A DNA stretch of 64,000 nucleotides from Thiomicrorhabdus immobilis (lineage in GTDB: Bacteria; Pseudomonadota; Gammaproteobacteria; Thiomicrospirales; Thiomicrospiraceae), in NCBI RefSeq assembly GCF_021654855.1, contig NZ_AP024202.1, forward strand, positions 1,612,001 to 1,676,000, written 5' to 3'. The notes under the pieces were generated by a model. The model had not been told where the DNA came from and searched no databases. It saw nothing but the letters and a program-made list of their open reading frames with translations. This document shows positions 1 through 8,444 of the stretch, piece by piece (the stretch's first letter is position 1; each line of letters begins with the position of its first letter). Both the position numbers and the translations under genes were made by a program.

Positions 1-2
1 AA

Positions 3-15
3 TGACCATTGGTCA
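3..15. promoter_or_regulatory. Short palindrome ahead of ylqF
   Basis: A perfect inverted repeat, TGACCA-T-TGGTCA, lies about 90 bases before the ylqF start. It could be an operator for ylqF or for a gene beyond the left edge. No regulator can be assigned. Confidence 0.3.
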
Positions 16-67
16 CTCTAACAACCCCTCATTTTAAGAATTAAAGTCATTCAAGCCGCTAAAACGC

Positions 68-73
68 TATAAT
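68..73 (+). promoter_or_regulatory. Candidate -10 box for ylqF
   Basis: TATAAT matches the sigma-70 -10 consensus exactly and sits 31 bases before the ylqF ATG. The -35 region (around AGTCAT at 45-50) is a poor match, so only the -10 element is supported. Confidence 0.4.
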
Positions 74-104
74 TCTCACAATCAAGCGTTTTAAGGAAAA
101 TACA

Positions 105-1049
105 ATGGCCATACAATGGTACCCGGGACACATGCACAAAGCCCAAAAAGAGGTGCGTGAAATCTTTAATCAAGTCGATGTCTTTATTGAGGTTTTAGAT
201 GCCCGCATTCCTTTTAGCAGTCAAAACCCATTGATTGAAGAGATTCGTCAAGATAAGCCTACTATTAAGATTCTCAGTAAAACCGACTTGGCAGACCCGG
301 CTATCACCGAAATATGGCAAACACACATGGAAAAACAGAGCAGTGTAAAGACCTTGGCCTTCAACACCCAAAACTCCGACAAACGTGAGCAACTGCTGAG
401 CCTGATTAAAAAAATGGTACCTGAAAAAGCCAATAGCGTTAAAACCATTCATGCCTTGATTATCGGTATTCCCAACGTAGGTAAATCGACACTTATCAAC
501 AGCATCACCGGACGAACCATCGCTAAAACAGGGAATGAACCGGCGGTCACTAAAAACCAGCAACGCATCAAGCTTGAAGACAATATCACCTTAATCGACA
601 CTCCGGGCATGCTTTGGCCCAATATCGAAAATGAAAACAGCGGTTACCGTTTGGCGATTACCGGCGGAATCAAGGAAACCGCATTTGAATTACCCGATAT
701 TGCCTCTTACGCGGCAGAGTACTTTTTGGAAGCCTACCCTGAAAAAATTAAGGAACGCTTTAACTTGAAGGAACTGCCTGCCACGGATATGGAACTTTTA
801 GAGGCCATTGGAAGACAACGCGGTTGCTTGCGTGGCGGCGGGCATGTCGATTTAGACAAGGTTTCACGTATCTTGATTATGGAATACCGTGATAACTCCA
901 TTGGCAATCTCTCTTTGGAAACACCTGAGATGATAGAGCAAGAGTGGGTTCAAGTTGAAATCCAACGCAAGCTTAAAGAAGAAAAGAAGCAGGCCCGAGA
1001 AGAGTTGAAGAAACTTCGCCGTGCACGCCATAGAAAGAACAAACGTTAA
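105..1049 (+). CDS. ylqF: Ribosome biogenesis GTPase YlqF/RbgA
   Basis: Cytoplasmic GTPase that helps late assembly of the large ribosomal subunit. The GTPase motifs are circularly permuted, as this family requires: G4 as SKTD near residue 58, then the P-loop GIPNVGKST near residue 122, then G3 DTPGM near residue 166. The N-terminal WYPGHMHKA segment is the family hallmark. The C-terminus is strongly basic (KKLRRARHRKNKR), consistent with rRNA contact. At 314 residues it has the usual length. AAGGA precedes the ATG at normal spacing. rlmJ follows 12 bases later on the same strand, so the two ribosome-related genes probably share a transcript. Confidence 0.93.
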   Translation: MAIQWYPGHMHKAQKEVREIFNQVDVFIEVLDARIPFSSQNPLIEEIRQDKPTIKILSKTDLADPAITEIWQTHMEKQSSVKTLAFNTQNSDKREQLLSLIKKMVPEKANSVKTIHALIIGIPNVGKSTLINSITGRTIAKTGNEPAVTKNQQRIKLEDNITLIDTPGMLWPNIENENSGYRLAITGGIKETAFELPDIASYAAEYFLEAYPEKIKERFNLKELPATDMELLEAIGRQRGCLRGGGHVDLDKVSRILIMEYRDNSIGNLSLETPEMIEQEWVQVEIQRKLKEEKKQAREELKKLRRARHRKNKR

Positions 1050-1061
1050 AAGGGTTTTGCC

Positions 1062-1913
1062 ATGCTGAGTTATCTACACTCATTTCATGCCGGTAACTTC
1101 GCTGATGTCTTGAAACACAGCATTAGTGCACATATTCTGGATTATTTGACCGAAAAACCCAAACCGGTTTTTTATTTAGATACCCATTCCGGGACAGGAG
1201 CCTTTTCATTACATGACAATGAGGCGCAAAAAACCCAAGAATACTTGAGTGGTATCGGCAAACTATGGGATTTAACGGCACAAGAAACGGAGAACCTACC
1301 AGGCCTGGTTAAATTCTATATTGGGTTAATCCGAGACTTTAACCTAAATGAACGATTGGACACCTACCCAGGTTCACCGTGGTTTGCACAACACCTACTC
1401 AGGGAACATGACCGTTTATCACTGTTTGAACTTCACCCAAGGGAGTTCAAGACATTGCTGCAGAACATTCGTGGCGACCGCCGTATCAAGGCCTTTCAAA
1501 AAGACGGCTTTCACGCCTGTATGAGCCAGCTCCCTCCCAAGGAAAGACGTGGTTATGTCTTGATGGATCCGCCTTATGAAGTCAAGCAAGACTACCAAAC
1601 CGCAACCGATACCCTGATTAAGGCTCACGCTAAGTTTGCCACCGGTACCTATGCTTTATGGTATCCGGTGGTTGACCGCTATCGAATTGATAAAATTGAA
1701 GCGGATTTCGTTAAAAGCGGTATTAAGAATATTCAGCTATTTGAATTGGGCATTGCCGATGACAAAGAAAAAGGCATGACCTCAAGTGGCATGATTGTCA
1801 TCAATCCCCCTTGGACCTTGATGAAACAAGCTCAAGAGGCGTTGCCTTATTTGGCAAAAAAACTGGCTGGCGACCAAGGACATTACCGCTGTATCCAGTT
1901 GGTTAAGGAGTAA
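1062..1913 (+). CDS. rlmJ: 23S rRNA (adenine-2030 N6) methyltransferase RlmJ
   Basis: SAM-dependent methyltransferase for A2030 of 23S rRNA. The N-terminal LSYLHSFHAGNFADVLKH stretch and the catalytic MDPPYE (DPPY-type, about residue 168) are characteristic. 'LDTHSGTGAF' near residue 40 fits the SAM-binding glycine loop. Length of 283 residues is normal. The start has AAGGG upstream. One copy of the dispersed palindrome (1298-1309) lies in frame and encodes L-P-G-L-V. The gene converges on the PilZ-like gene with only a 30-base gap. Confidence 0.93.
   Translation: MLSYLHSFHAGNFADVLKHSISAHILDYLTEKPKPVFYLDTHSGTGAFSLHDNEAQKTQEYLSGIGKLWDLTAQETENLPGLVKFYIGLIRDFNLNERLDTYPGSPWFAQHLLREHDRLSLFELHPREFKTLLQNIRGDRRIKAFQKDGFHACMSQLPPKERRGYVLMDPPYEVKQDYQTATDTLIKAHAKFATGTYALWYPVVDRYRIDKIEADFVKSGIKNIQLFELGIADDKEKGMTSSGMIVINPPWTLMKQAQEALPYLAKKLAGDQGHYRCIQLVKE
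1298..1309. repeat. Dispersed palindrome ACCAGGCCTGGT, copy in rlmJ
   Basis: Exact copy of the 12-base palindrome. It is read within rlmJ as part of L-P-G-L-V. Confidence 0.9.
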
Positions 1914-1943
1914 ACAGGCCTTAGCTACAGATCCGTTTTAGCT

Positions 1944-2765
1944 TTAAAGTTCGGCAAGGTAACTTTTGGCCAATTTGAGCGCCTCTTCGGCAGTCAGTCC
2001 TTGATGCATAAAATCGTAGGCGATTTGCTGCTCTTCCGTTAAAAAGCGCGATTCAAAATCAGCAACCAATGTTTTCCAGGCCTGCTTATCTTGTTCATTA
2101 TTGGGGGTATGCGCCAATAGTTTGGCGAGCATGCCTAAAGCGACTGTCGTGTCACTGATATGTTCATAGTATTGCGAAAACTGCTGAAAAAGTTTACCGA
2201 TTTCTGCTACATCAACACGTTCATCTTGAGCGGAACTTAGGGTATCCGCAATATCTTTCAGTAAGGTTTTTCCCCAATCACGGCTAGACTGCAGTTGTGA
2301 AACCGCCAAATTCAATGCCATGCTTGCCTCTTGGAAGTCCGCTTCATCTGCCGAAAGTTCGGAACCGTCTTCAATAAAGTCGAATTCATTCAATTCGGTA
2401 TTTTGCATCGAAATCAATGCCGTGTTGGCATCGGTCATCACAATCCGGTGATGCGCTAATAGCTGTGAACTGGTCACTTGTGCAATATGGCAACCGCATA
2501 GAAAACGTTCGCCTTCCTGGCGTTGATGGACCACCTCAATGCCTTCTAGACAATAGACCTCTTGGGTATCCGTGTTTTTCACGCAGACACTAATCACCTG
2601 GCCTGGTAGAAAAAAATCACTATCATCCACCCAAAAGCTTAGGCCGGTCAAATTGACATCGAAGCCCATAAAAGGAGAAGAAAAATCACGGTCTTCATGA
2701 TTGGTAACCAGAAAAGGTCGAGAGAAACGAGAAGATTGACGTTGTTCTAAATCCATTTGAATCAT
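1944..2765 (-). CDS. PilZ-like domain protein
   Basis: Probable cytoplasmic protein with an N-terminal PilZ-like domain (about residues 5-110). It shows an RQSSR (RxxxR-type) motif followed some 25 residues on by DVNLTGLSF, which resembles the second PilZ motif (D/N)xSxxG but with Asn in place of Ser. Cyclic-di-GMP binding is therefore plausible but unproven. The remainder is helical and acidic with no recognised domain. I placed the start at the ATG at 2765, which has AAGGGAGA eight bases upstream, rather than at the ATG at 2786, which lies before that ribosome site. The protein is then 273 residues. It is last in a same-strand row that begins with the DUF2066 gene. Confidence 0.6.
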   Translation of the reverse strand: MIQMDLEQRQSSRFSRPFLVTNHEDRDFSSPFMGFDVNLTGLSFWVDDSDFFLPGQVISVCVKNTDTQEVYCLEGIEVVHQRQEGERFLCGCHIAQVTSSQLLAHHRIVMTDANTALISMQNTELNEFDFIEDGSELSADEADFQEASMALNLAVSQLQSSRDWGKTLLKDIADTLSSAQDERVDVAEIGKLFQQFSQYYEHISDTTVALGMLAKLLAHTPNNEQDKQAWKTLVADFESRFLTEEQQIAYDFMHQGLTAEEALKLAKSYLAEL

Positions 2766-2828
2766 GCGGTCTCCCTTCTCATTCAAGTTTTGGTTAACGA
2801 ATCAAAGCAAATATCAAGATAAGAGCTA

Positions 2829-3092
2829 TTATGCTTTTGGTTTGAACCCAAGGGCTAAGCACTCTGCTTCAGGCAACCAACCCAAGCAGCTACGAACCTT
2901 AAGAGATTGGTAATTTCTGACGATGGGCATAATGGTTAAAATACCAAATATGATTTGATACCAATGCCAACCAATCGCTGACGGCTGCTGTGACCACCAA
3001 AGATTATTCACACCAAAATGTTTGGTTTTAAAAATCAAGTGAATCGCTAAACGCCAATATTTCACAGCGTATTGAAAACGGGTTTGCAGCAT
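2829..3092 (-). CDS. Small hypothetical membrane-associated protein
   Basis: This 87-residue protein is not recognised. It is basic and rich in Trp and aromatic residues, with one hydrophobic stretch (WYQIIFGILTIMPIV, about residues 44-58) that could span the membrane. AAGGAAAA at good spacing before the ATG supports real translation. It sits between the short adaptor gene and the PilZ-like gene on the same strand, with gaps of about 75 and 63 bases. No function is proposed. Confidence 0.5.
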   Translation of the reverse strand: MLQTRFQYAVKYWRLAIHLIFKTKHFGVNNLWWSQQPSAIGWHWYQIIFGILTIMPIVRNYQSLKVRSCLGWLPEAECLALGFKPKA

Positions 3093-3167
3093 AATTTTCC
3101 TTAAAACGGTTATTTCTAATTGGTTTTTAATCGGTTCAGTTTACAGTTGTTGACGCTATTGTAGTAA

Positions 3168-3707
3168 TTATTGCACTTCCAACTCAAGCATAATGGTGTT
3201 CTCTTTATACACCGTAGTGCCGACTGGCGCCAATACCTTGCTTATTTTACCTTTTACCGGCGCTTTAATATAAACATACTTCGACCAGGCCTGGTGAACC
3301 GCCACTTCTGCACGAGCTTTATCATAATTAGCCTTAGCCATATCATAACGTAACTGCGAAGCATCACGCGTTCGTTTCGCCGTGACCGTTCTGTCATATA
3401 AGTCCAATGCTTGGTCCAATTCAATTTTGGCATCATCCATATTCAACTTAGCGGCTTTTTGCTGAGCTTTAAGTAACGCAAGTTTTGCTTGATAACGTGC
3501 GCCATCTAAATTCAGTAGCTTCTGTCCGGCTTTGACTGTTTGCCCTTCTTCAACAAACAACTCGGTCACTTGTCCAGAAACCAACGAACCGATTTTAACC
3601 GTGGTCGTTTCCGCTTGAGCTTGACCACTAGAGATCAATAATAGGCTTGAAACGAATAGAACTTGGCCGACATTTTTTAAATTAAATCTTTGATTAAAAT
3701 ATTGCAT
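3168..3707 (-). CDS. Short periplasmic adaptor (HlyD/RND membrane-fusion type)
   Basis: Exported protein of about 179 residues. A hydrophobic signal segment (VGQVLFVSSLLLISSGQAQA) ends in a plausible AQA cleavage site. Then comes a split lipoyl/barrel-sandwich domain: the first half contains SGQVTELFVEEGQTVKAGQKLL and the second YIKAPVKGKISKVLAPVGTTV. A helical hairpin of about 80 residues (KAQQKAAKLNMDDAKIEL onward) separates them. The beta-barrel and membrane-proximal domains of full adaptors (usually 350-450 residues) are absent. The ATG at 3707 has GAGAG before it; an upstream TTG at 3719 is a weaker choice. It follows the TolC-like gene, but no inner-membrane pump gene is near. A dispersed palindrome copy lies within it (HQAWS). 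Confidence 0.75.
   Translation of the reverse strand: MQYFNQRFNLKNVGQVLFVSSLLLISSGQAQAETTTVKIGSLVSGQVTELFVEEGQTVKAGQKLLNLDGARYQAKLALLKAQQKAAKLNMDDAKIELDQALDLYDRTVTAKRTRDASQLRYDMAKANYDKARAEVAVHQAWSKYVYIKAPVKGKISKVLAPVGTTVYKENTIMLELEVQ
3284..3295. repeat. Dispersed palindrome ACCAGGCCTGGT, copy in the adaptor gene
   Basis: Exact 12-base copy, read on the minus strand as H-Q-A-W-S. Confidence 0.9.
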
Positions 3708-3738
3708 ATAAACTCTCAAACACTCTCGAAATTAGCGG

Positions 3739-5220
3739 TTATGGGTTATTTGTAGAATTGGTATCAGAGCTGGCTAGCGTTGTTTTTGGTGCTTGCAAGC
3801 TCACGGCTTTACCTTGTAAATAATCTAATTGCAACCATAACAAGGCTTGTTTAAATTGCCAGGCCACCATAGCGTAGTTGGCTTCTGAAAGACGCACCAT
3901 CGCATCCCCCAAGTCCGTAGAACTTTCATTTTCGTACAAGGCGCGGCTGTAATCTAAATATAAATCCGCATAGTCACCAAATACTTGATGTTGCTTCTTC
4001 TCAGCATCCAAAAGCTTGAGCTGAAAATAGATATCTGCCACTTCGGTTCTTAACGCTTGTTGAAGCTGTAACTGCTCGGCTTTCAACTTAGCCAATTGAG
4101 CTTGAACCTGGTTTGTCGCCGAACTTTCCGCACCACCATCATACAATGGGATATCGACCGATAAGGTCGCTTTCCAGCTACCCTCACGCAATTCAGGATA
4201 ACTCGATAATTGCCCAACCCATGCATCGGCCCTAACGGTAGGACTTGACGTGTTCTGTGCTTTTTGCAAAGCATAAGTTTGTGCTTGCTGGGCTTGTTCA
4301 AGGACTTTTAACTGCTGGTTATTGGCTAAAACCTCAGCCTGCAAAGCCTGCAAACTGACATCTTTAATGGAACGGGCTTTGAAGCTATCCAACTTTGGAA
4401 AGCGTAACTCATCGGGTCTTTCACTCGGCAAACCTAACGTATTGGCTAACTCGACACGGGTTTTCAGCTGCATCTGTTCAGCTTGCATACGTTTAACCAA
4501 GGCATTTTGATATTTTTGCTCTGCAGATAACAGATCCACATCGGATAATTGTCCTATCGCATGCCTATCTTTTACTTTATCAAACCCGACATACTCTACC
4601 GCCATCCCCTCGTCATCGATACGGTACTGAAAATCCGCTAAAAGCACATTCAAATACGCTTTTACCACATTGAGGCGCTGTTTATTTTCTACCAGTTGCA
4701 GCTTTACTTTTTGTTGTTCAACACTTAAAGAATCGGCTTGCAGCTGGTTGTCTGCTTGATCAAAATCGTAAATCACCTTACCCACATGCAGCGCTAAAAG
4801 GTTATGCGGCTGAGTCTCTTCAGCAAACTCACGTTGCCCTAAGCGTCCTTGAATATTCGCCTGCCAACGGTTACCTACCTGGTTGTTGTCCAAGGTGGCT
4901 TTTGCCATATCGATATTGGCTAATTGCAAGGCGATTTCCGGAGACTGATTTGCATAATTTTCAAGCAAAACCGACAAGGTCAATGGATTCGGTAGTGGAT
5001 TACCTAGCGGCTTAGGCTGTGAATTAAGCTGTGAATTAGGCAAACCATTAGACGAAGAAAGTGCTTGGCTCTCTAACACAGGCGTATTGTCTGCTTCCTG
5101 TGCAAGACCTTGAATGCTATAGCCTTGCCCGATTAACAGCAGAGATAGGGGTAAGAGTTTTAAAAACATGCCTTTTGATTGGCTACTTGGCTTTCTCAAT
5201 TGTATAACCTCTTTATACAT
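3739..5220 (-). CDS. TolC-family outer membrane efflux protein
   Basis: Probable trimeric outer-membrane channel. A signal segment (FLKLLPLSLLLIGQG) is followed by a Gln/Ala/Leu-rich region with two related halves of long helices, the TolC (OEP) pattern. Conserved-looking pieces include GKVIYDFDQADNQL in the first half and VDIPLYDGGAESSATNQ in the second, the usual 'DGG' strand. Length (493 residues) fits. The start is uncertain: the ATG at 5220 lacks a clear ribosome site, whereas AAAGAGG lies just before a TTG at 5199. It precedes the short adaptor gene by about 30 bases. Its partner transporter is not encoded nearby. Confidence 0.8.
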   Translation of the reverse strand: MYKEVIQLRKPSSQSKGMFLKLLPLSLLLIGQGYSIQGLAQEADNTPVLESQALSSSNGLPNSQLNSQPKPLGNPLPNPLTLSVLLENYANQSPEIALQLANIDMAKATLDNNQVGNRWQANIQGRLGQREFAEETQPHNLLALHVGKVIYDFDQADNQLQADSLSVEQQKVKLQLVENKQRLNVVKAYLNVLLADFQYRIDDEGMAVEYVGFDKVKDRHAIGQLSDVDLLSAEQKYQNALVKRMQAEQMQLKTRVELANTLGLPSERPDELRFPKLDSFKARSIKDVSLQALQAEVLANNQQLKVLEQAQQAQTYALQKAQNTSSPTVRADAWVGQLSSYPELREGSWKATLSVDIPLYDGGAESSATNQVQAQLAKLKAEQLQLQQALRTEVADIYFQLKLLDAEKKQHQVFGDYADLYLDYSRALYENESSTDLGDAMVRLSEANYAMVAWQFKQALLWLQLDYLQGKAVSLQAPKTTLASSDTNSTNNP

Positions 5221-5248
5221 ACAGCTTTACACATACAGCTTTACACAT
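5221..5248. repeat. 14-base perfect tandem duplication
   Basis: ACAGCTTTACACAT occurs twice head to tail immediately before the annotated TolC-like start codon. It looks like a slippage duplication and may shift the leader length. Confidence 0.7.
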
Positions 5249-5287
5249 CCAAAACTTGAATATCCAATTCAGTGATGAATTGGCTTG

Positions 5288-5827
5288 TTATCGAGCCGCT
5301 TGTTTACGAGCTCGTTTGTAAGCCGTAAAAGATTGGGTTTTATAACTGCCATCAATCACATACTCGGCCAACCATTTAAACTCTTCTTTGGTGCGAGTTG
5401 GCCCGGTATATTTCACGATGGGATTTCCCTGTAAATCAAAAATCATCATCACAGGAGTCGCACGTACACGATATTTTTTTTCGGCAATGCTTTGTGCCGT
5501 CCCTTTAGTGCCATCAAAATCGACAATCTCATTACTGCCTTCAATATCATGCATGACATTCATAAAATTACTTTTATAAAGTTTGATGACATCCGGCTCG
5601 GTCATAATCGTTGAGCGCATACGGTGGCAAAAAGGACACTCATCCATATGGAAGAAGACAAAAACCCCTTTTTTCCCTTCATCTTTAGCGGTTTCCAAGT
5701 CTTCTTGATAATTACCGAAAGTTTCATCAAAAAATGCATCGGCCGACCAGGCCTGGTGAGTTGTTGTGATGAGCATCGTGGCCAACAGCATCATCAACAG
5801 TTGTTTAAATTTATTCATCATCTTCAT
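5288..5827 (-). CDS. Periplasmic thioredoxin-fold protein (SoxW-like)
   Basis: Exported thiol-disulfide protein of about 179 residues. A Met/Leu-rich signal peptide (LLMMLLATMLITTTHQAWSA) ends near the dispersed palindrome copy. The mature part has a thioredoxin-like domain with active site DECPFCHRM (CxxC = CPFC) and a cis-Pro region at RATPVMMIFD. CPFC and the 'FFHMDECPFC' context resemble SoxW and DsbD-gamma-like proteins that keep periplasmic cysteines reduced. The ATG at 5827 was chosen because AAGGTG lies before it; a GTG at 5836 is the longer alternative. It lies 39 bases downstream of another thioredoxin gene, so the pair is probably co-transcribed. Confidence 0.78.
   Translation of the reverse strand: MKMMNKFKQLLMMLLATMLITTTHQAWSADAFFDETFGNYQEDLETAKDEGKKGVFVFFHMDECPFCHRMRSTIMTEPDVIKLYKSNFMNVMHDIEGSNEIVDFDGTKGTAQSIAEKKYRVRATPVMMIFDLQGNPIVKYTGPTRTKEEFKWLAEYVIDGSYKTQSFTAYKRARKQAAR
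5746..5757. repeat. Dispersed palindrome ACCAGGCCTGGT, copy in the SoxW-like gene
   Basis: Exact copy at the signal-peptide end of the SoxW-like gene, read as H-Q-A-W-S. Confidence 0.9.
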
Positions 5828-5866
5828 TTTGAGCACCTTAAAAATTCATGAAATCGTTAACAAAAA

Positions 5867-6409
5867 TCATTTAGTATCCGTCGTTTTTTTAGCTTGAATA
5901 GCGCTGTAACGTTCAATAAACGTTTCTAACATCTTCTGGTCAACCATACCAACACGCGCTGCAACCAAATCACCTTCTGGTGTCACCATATAGGTAGTTG
6001 GCAAGCCTTTCAAATCTCCAAAAGGGGTGGTTCGTCCATCGACTTTGCCTTTGAATCGTACCACAGGATAATTAATCATTTGTGATTCGGCAAACGCTTT
6101 TACTTTTTGCGGATCATTCGCCTCATAATTAACGCCAATCACCACCGCATCTTTGTCTTTATGCTCTTCATGAAACAAAACCAAATCCGGAATCTCAACC
6201 AAACAAGGAGGACACCAAGTCGCCCATAGATTGATAATGACCCACTTGCCTTTATAATCTGATAGAAAGCTTGATTTACCATCTAAATCGACAAACTCGA
6301 CATTTGTTGCTGAATCGGTGTTCGACTCTTGCGCATAAGCATACTGTACACTGGCAAACAACGAAAATACCGCTATTGAAAGAGTTAATACCCACTGTTG
6401 AACTTTCAT
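5867..6409 (-). CDS. TlpA-like periplasmic thioredoxin
   Basis: Secreted thiol-disulfide oxidoreductase of 180 residues. A signal peptide (VLTLSIAVFSLFASVQYAYA) is followed by a thioredoxin fold with LWATWCPPCLVEIP, the WCPPC active site typical of TlpA/ResA/CcmG proteins. The cis-Pro loop is GLPTTYMV. Its substrate could be cytochrome c apoproteins, Sox components or a copper protein; the sequence does not decide. AAGGA precedes the ATG. It leads the second thioredoxin gene and follows hda on the same strand. Confidence 0.82.
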   Translation of the reverse strand: MKVQQWVLTLSIAVFSLFASVQYAYAQESNTDSATNVEFVDLDGKSSFLSDYKGKWVIINLWATWCPPCLVEIPDLVLFHEEHKDKDAVVIGVNYEANDPQKVKAFAESQMINYPVVRFKGKVDGRTTPFGDLKGLPTTYMVTPEGDLVAARVGMVDQKMLETFIERYSAIQAKKTTDTK

Positions 6410-6472
6410 TCTAAATCCTTGTTTTCTTTATATATATTTTTTTTGCAAAACCCGTCATTTCATTAAGACTGA

Positions 6473-7180
6473 CTAATTTTGTTTTAATACCTGTTTCACA
6501 AACGGCAGCGTCAAACGTCTTTTTTCAACCAATGTAGCTTGTTCTAAAAGCTTTAATACCGCCAGTAACTCTTGTAGATCGGTTGAAAATTGTTTGATCA
6601 GAAAATTGCCGACTTCATTGGGTAATTCAAATCCCATTTTGGCGCTGTGGCGCTGCAAAGCGACAACCACTTCCGCTTTATCTTCTAAGCCTTGCATTTG
6701 AATCGGCAATACGTTCATTAAAGCTTTTGCCAGCTCCTGGGTGACGATATTCCAATCATTGATCGCCGTTGTGCCTGACAGCAACACGGTATGCCCTTGG
6801 ACACTCGACTTGGTTAACAGATTGGCCAAGGCCAACTCCCATTTCGCATCACCGATTTTGTCGTCGATATCATCCAAACAAACCAATGGCATCTGCTCCA
6901 AGCCCATTAACACATCGGCAATCAACGGTAGGCTAGCATCGCTAATCGGCAAGAACACACTGGTTTTATTGTGTTCGGTCACAAAACGACAGGCCGCCTG
7001 CAATAAGTGTGTTTTACCGACACCACCATTACCGTAAAGATAGTAAGCACTGCCGCTGTCTTTAATCAATGCGGATTGCAAAGCATTTAATGCCAAGGCT
7101 AATGACTCTTTTTCGGTCACAAAGGTTTCAAAACAAGCATCATCTCTTAAACCAATTTTAAGTGGCATTTGTACAAACAT
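6473..7180 (-). CDS. hda: DnaA regulatory inactivator Hda
   Basis: DnaA-related AAA+ protein that, bound to the loaded sliding clamp, stimulates ATP hydrolysis by DnaA and limits re-initiation. The N-terminal QMPLKIGLRD contains the QxPL-type clamp-binding motif expected in Hda. The Walker A motif is GNGGVGKTHLL (about residue 50) and Walker B is PLVCLDDIDD. Its 235 residues and lack of the DnaA DNA-binding domain separate it from DnaA. The start codon overlaps the stop of the DUF2066 gene (TAATG), so translation is coupled. The hda/DUF2066/purM order is common in gammaproteobacteria. Confidence 0.88.
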   Translation of the reverse strand: MFVQMPLKIGLRDDACFETFVTEKESLALALNALQSALIKDSGSAYYLYGNGGVGKTHLLQAACRFVTEHNKTSVFLPISDASLPLIADVLMGLEQMPLVCLDDIDDKIGDAKWELALANLLTKSSVQGHTVLLSGTTAINDWNIVTQELAKALMNVLPIQMQGLEDKAEVVVALQRHSAKMGFELPNEVGNFLIKQFSTDLQELLAVLKLLEQATLVEKRRLTLPFVKQVLKQN

Positions 7181-8358
7181 TATTGAACCTTTGGGTTTTC
7201 AGCCGAGCTATCCGACTGAGATTTATTGTTAAATTGTGGATGGAAATGCTGATAAAGCGCATTCACATCAATCTCTTGCCTATTGCTTAATGCGTTAACA
7301 ACAGAGACTTTTGACCAAGATTTCATCCAGTTTAAAACCGCCTGATAATCACCTTGATATTCGATATCAAACTGTACCTCATCCGCTTGTAATTTCACCA
7401 ATGCGACTTTACGGATCATCGGTTGCTGTGCTGTAAGGTCAGCTTCAAGCTGATTGACTTGATCACCATAAGTCAACTGATGCACATTTAAATACAGGTG
7501 GTTTTTACGAATGCTTTCTACCGCCGACAACTTAACATACTCTTGCATCACCGCAACAAACATCTCTTGCATCAAGGCCTGACGATCGCTTCCCGTTAAT
7601 TTGTTTTGCGCGATGTTTGAACCATTTAAGGCGAACAAATACCAAGTCAACTCATATTGGGAATTACCTAAAGCCACCAGCTTAAAACTTAGTAAGTTAT
7701 GTTGATTAGCCGCGATAAGAATTTCTTGAACCTTTGAATCACCCGGACTCACTTCAACAGGAAAAACCCATTGTCCTCTATCTTCCGGAATCGCTATCGG
7801 CAAACCGAATTGTTGGGGGTAAGTTCGATAGTCGACATCCACTCGATAATCCAAAATCTCCTGGTTCAACTTGACCAAACGTCCTTGCTGCACAAAGCTT
7901 CCCATTACCAAGGTCTTTGGACGCTGGTTTACCGCCCATAATTTGATATGCTGCTCACTAAAGGATTTCTTGAGTCGTTCCGCATCAAAATGCAGTTCGA
8001 TGTTTTGTCCGACAGTGACACCATCTTCCATTCTAGGTTTGATGTAGTAACTTGCCAGCCAGTTTTTAGCATGCTGAATGTAATCTTGACCGATTTTTGA
8101 GCGAATCAATTGGTTACGTCCGGTTAGGCGTAACAATAAAACCTGCATAGCAGCCTGAGTTTGATTGGCCAATAAATCTTTCGCTTTAGAGGTACTTACG
8201 CCCCCTTTTTCAACGGTTGAAAGCGGTGCATCGGGTAAAGCGTCATAAGGTAAAGTGACCTTGAAAAAAGACTCTGGCATGGCGATTGAATCATCGGATT
8301 GAACTTGTTGTACCAACAACAAACTCATAATTACTAATAATAGCTGAAAACTTCTCAT
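7180..8358 (-). CDS. DUF2066 family exported protein
   Basis: Conserved gammaproteobacterial protein of unknown function, 392 residues. It has an N-terminal signal peptide (FQLLLVIMSLLLVQQVQS) and no other obvious membrane segment, so it is probably periplasmic or envelope-associated. The LLLRLTGRNQLIRSKIG segment and the position directly before hda and divergent from purM identify the family. No strong ribosome site is seen before the ATG. Its link to Hda is positional only. Confidence 0.75.
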   Translation of the reverse strand: MRSFQLLLVIMSLLLVQQVQSDDSIAMPESFFKVTLPYDALPDAPLSTVEKGGVSTSKAKDLLANQTQAAMQVLLLRLTGRNQLIRSKIGQDYIQHAKNWLASYYIKPRMEDGVTVGQNIELHFDAERLKKSFSEQHIKLWAVNQRPKTLVMGSFVQQGRLVKLNQEILDYRVDVDYRTYPQQFGLPIAIPEDRGQWVFPVEVSPGDSKVQEILIAANQHNLLSFKLVALGNSQYELTWYLFALNGSNIAQNKLTGSDRQALMQEMFVAVMQEYVKLSAVESIRKNHLYLNVHQLTYGDQVNQLEADLTAQQPMIRKVALVKLQADEVQFDIEYQGDYQAVLNWMKSWSKVSVVNALSNRQEIDVNALYQHFHPQFNNKSQSDSSAENPKVQ

Positions 8359-8403
8359 ATAAGACTCATAAAATTTCGTTACAATATCATAATATTTTTT
8401 CGT

Positions 8404-8444
8404 AAAGTCAGTACAGACTTTTGCCTGACAAGGTCAGCTTTTTT
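8404..8444 (+). promoter_or_regulatory. Candidate transcription attenuator in the purM leader
   Basis: Two adjacent hairpins lie between the divergent DUF2066 start and purM. The first pairs AAAGTC (8404-8409) with GACTTT (8416-8421). The second pairs CTGAC (8425-8429) with GTCAG (8433-8437) and runs into six T residues (8439-8444), the form of an intrinsic terminator. The same CTGAC can instead pair with an earlier GTCAG (8407-8411), which would prevent the terminator. No plus-strand gene lies upstream to need a terminator here. The structure is seen; regulation is inferred. Confidence 0.45.
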
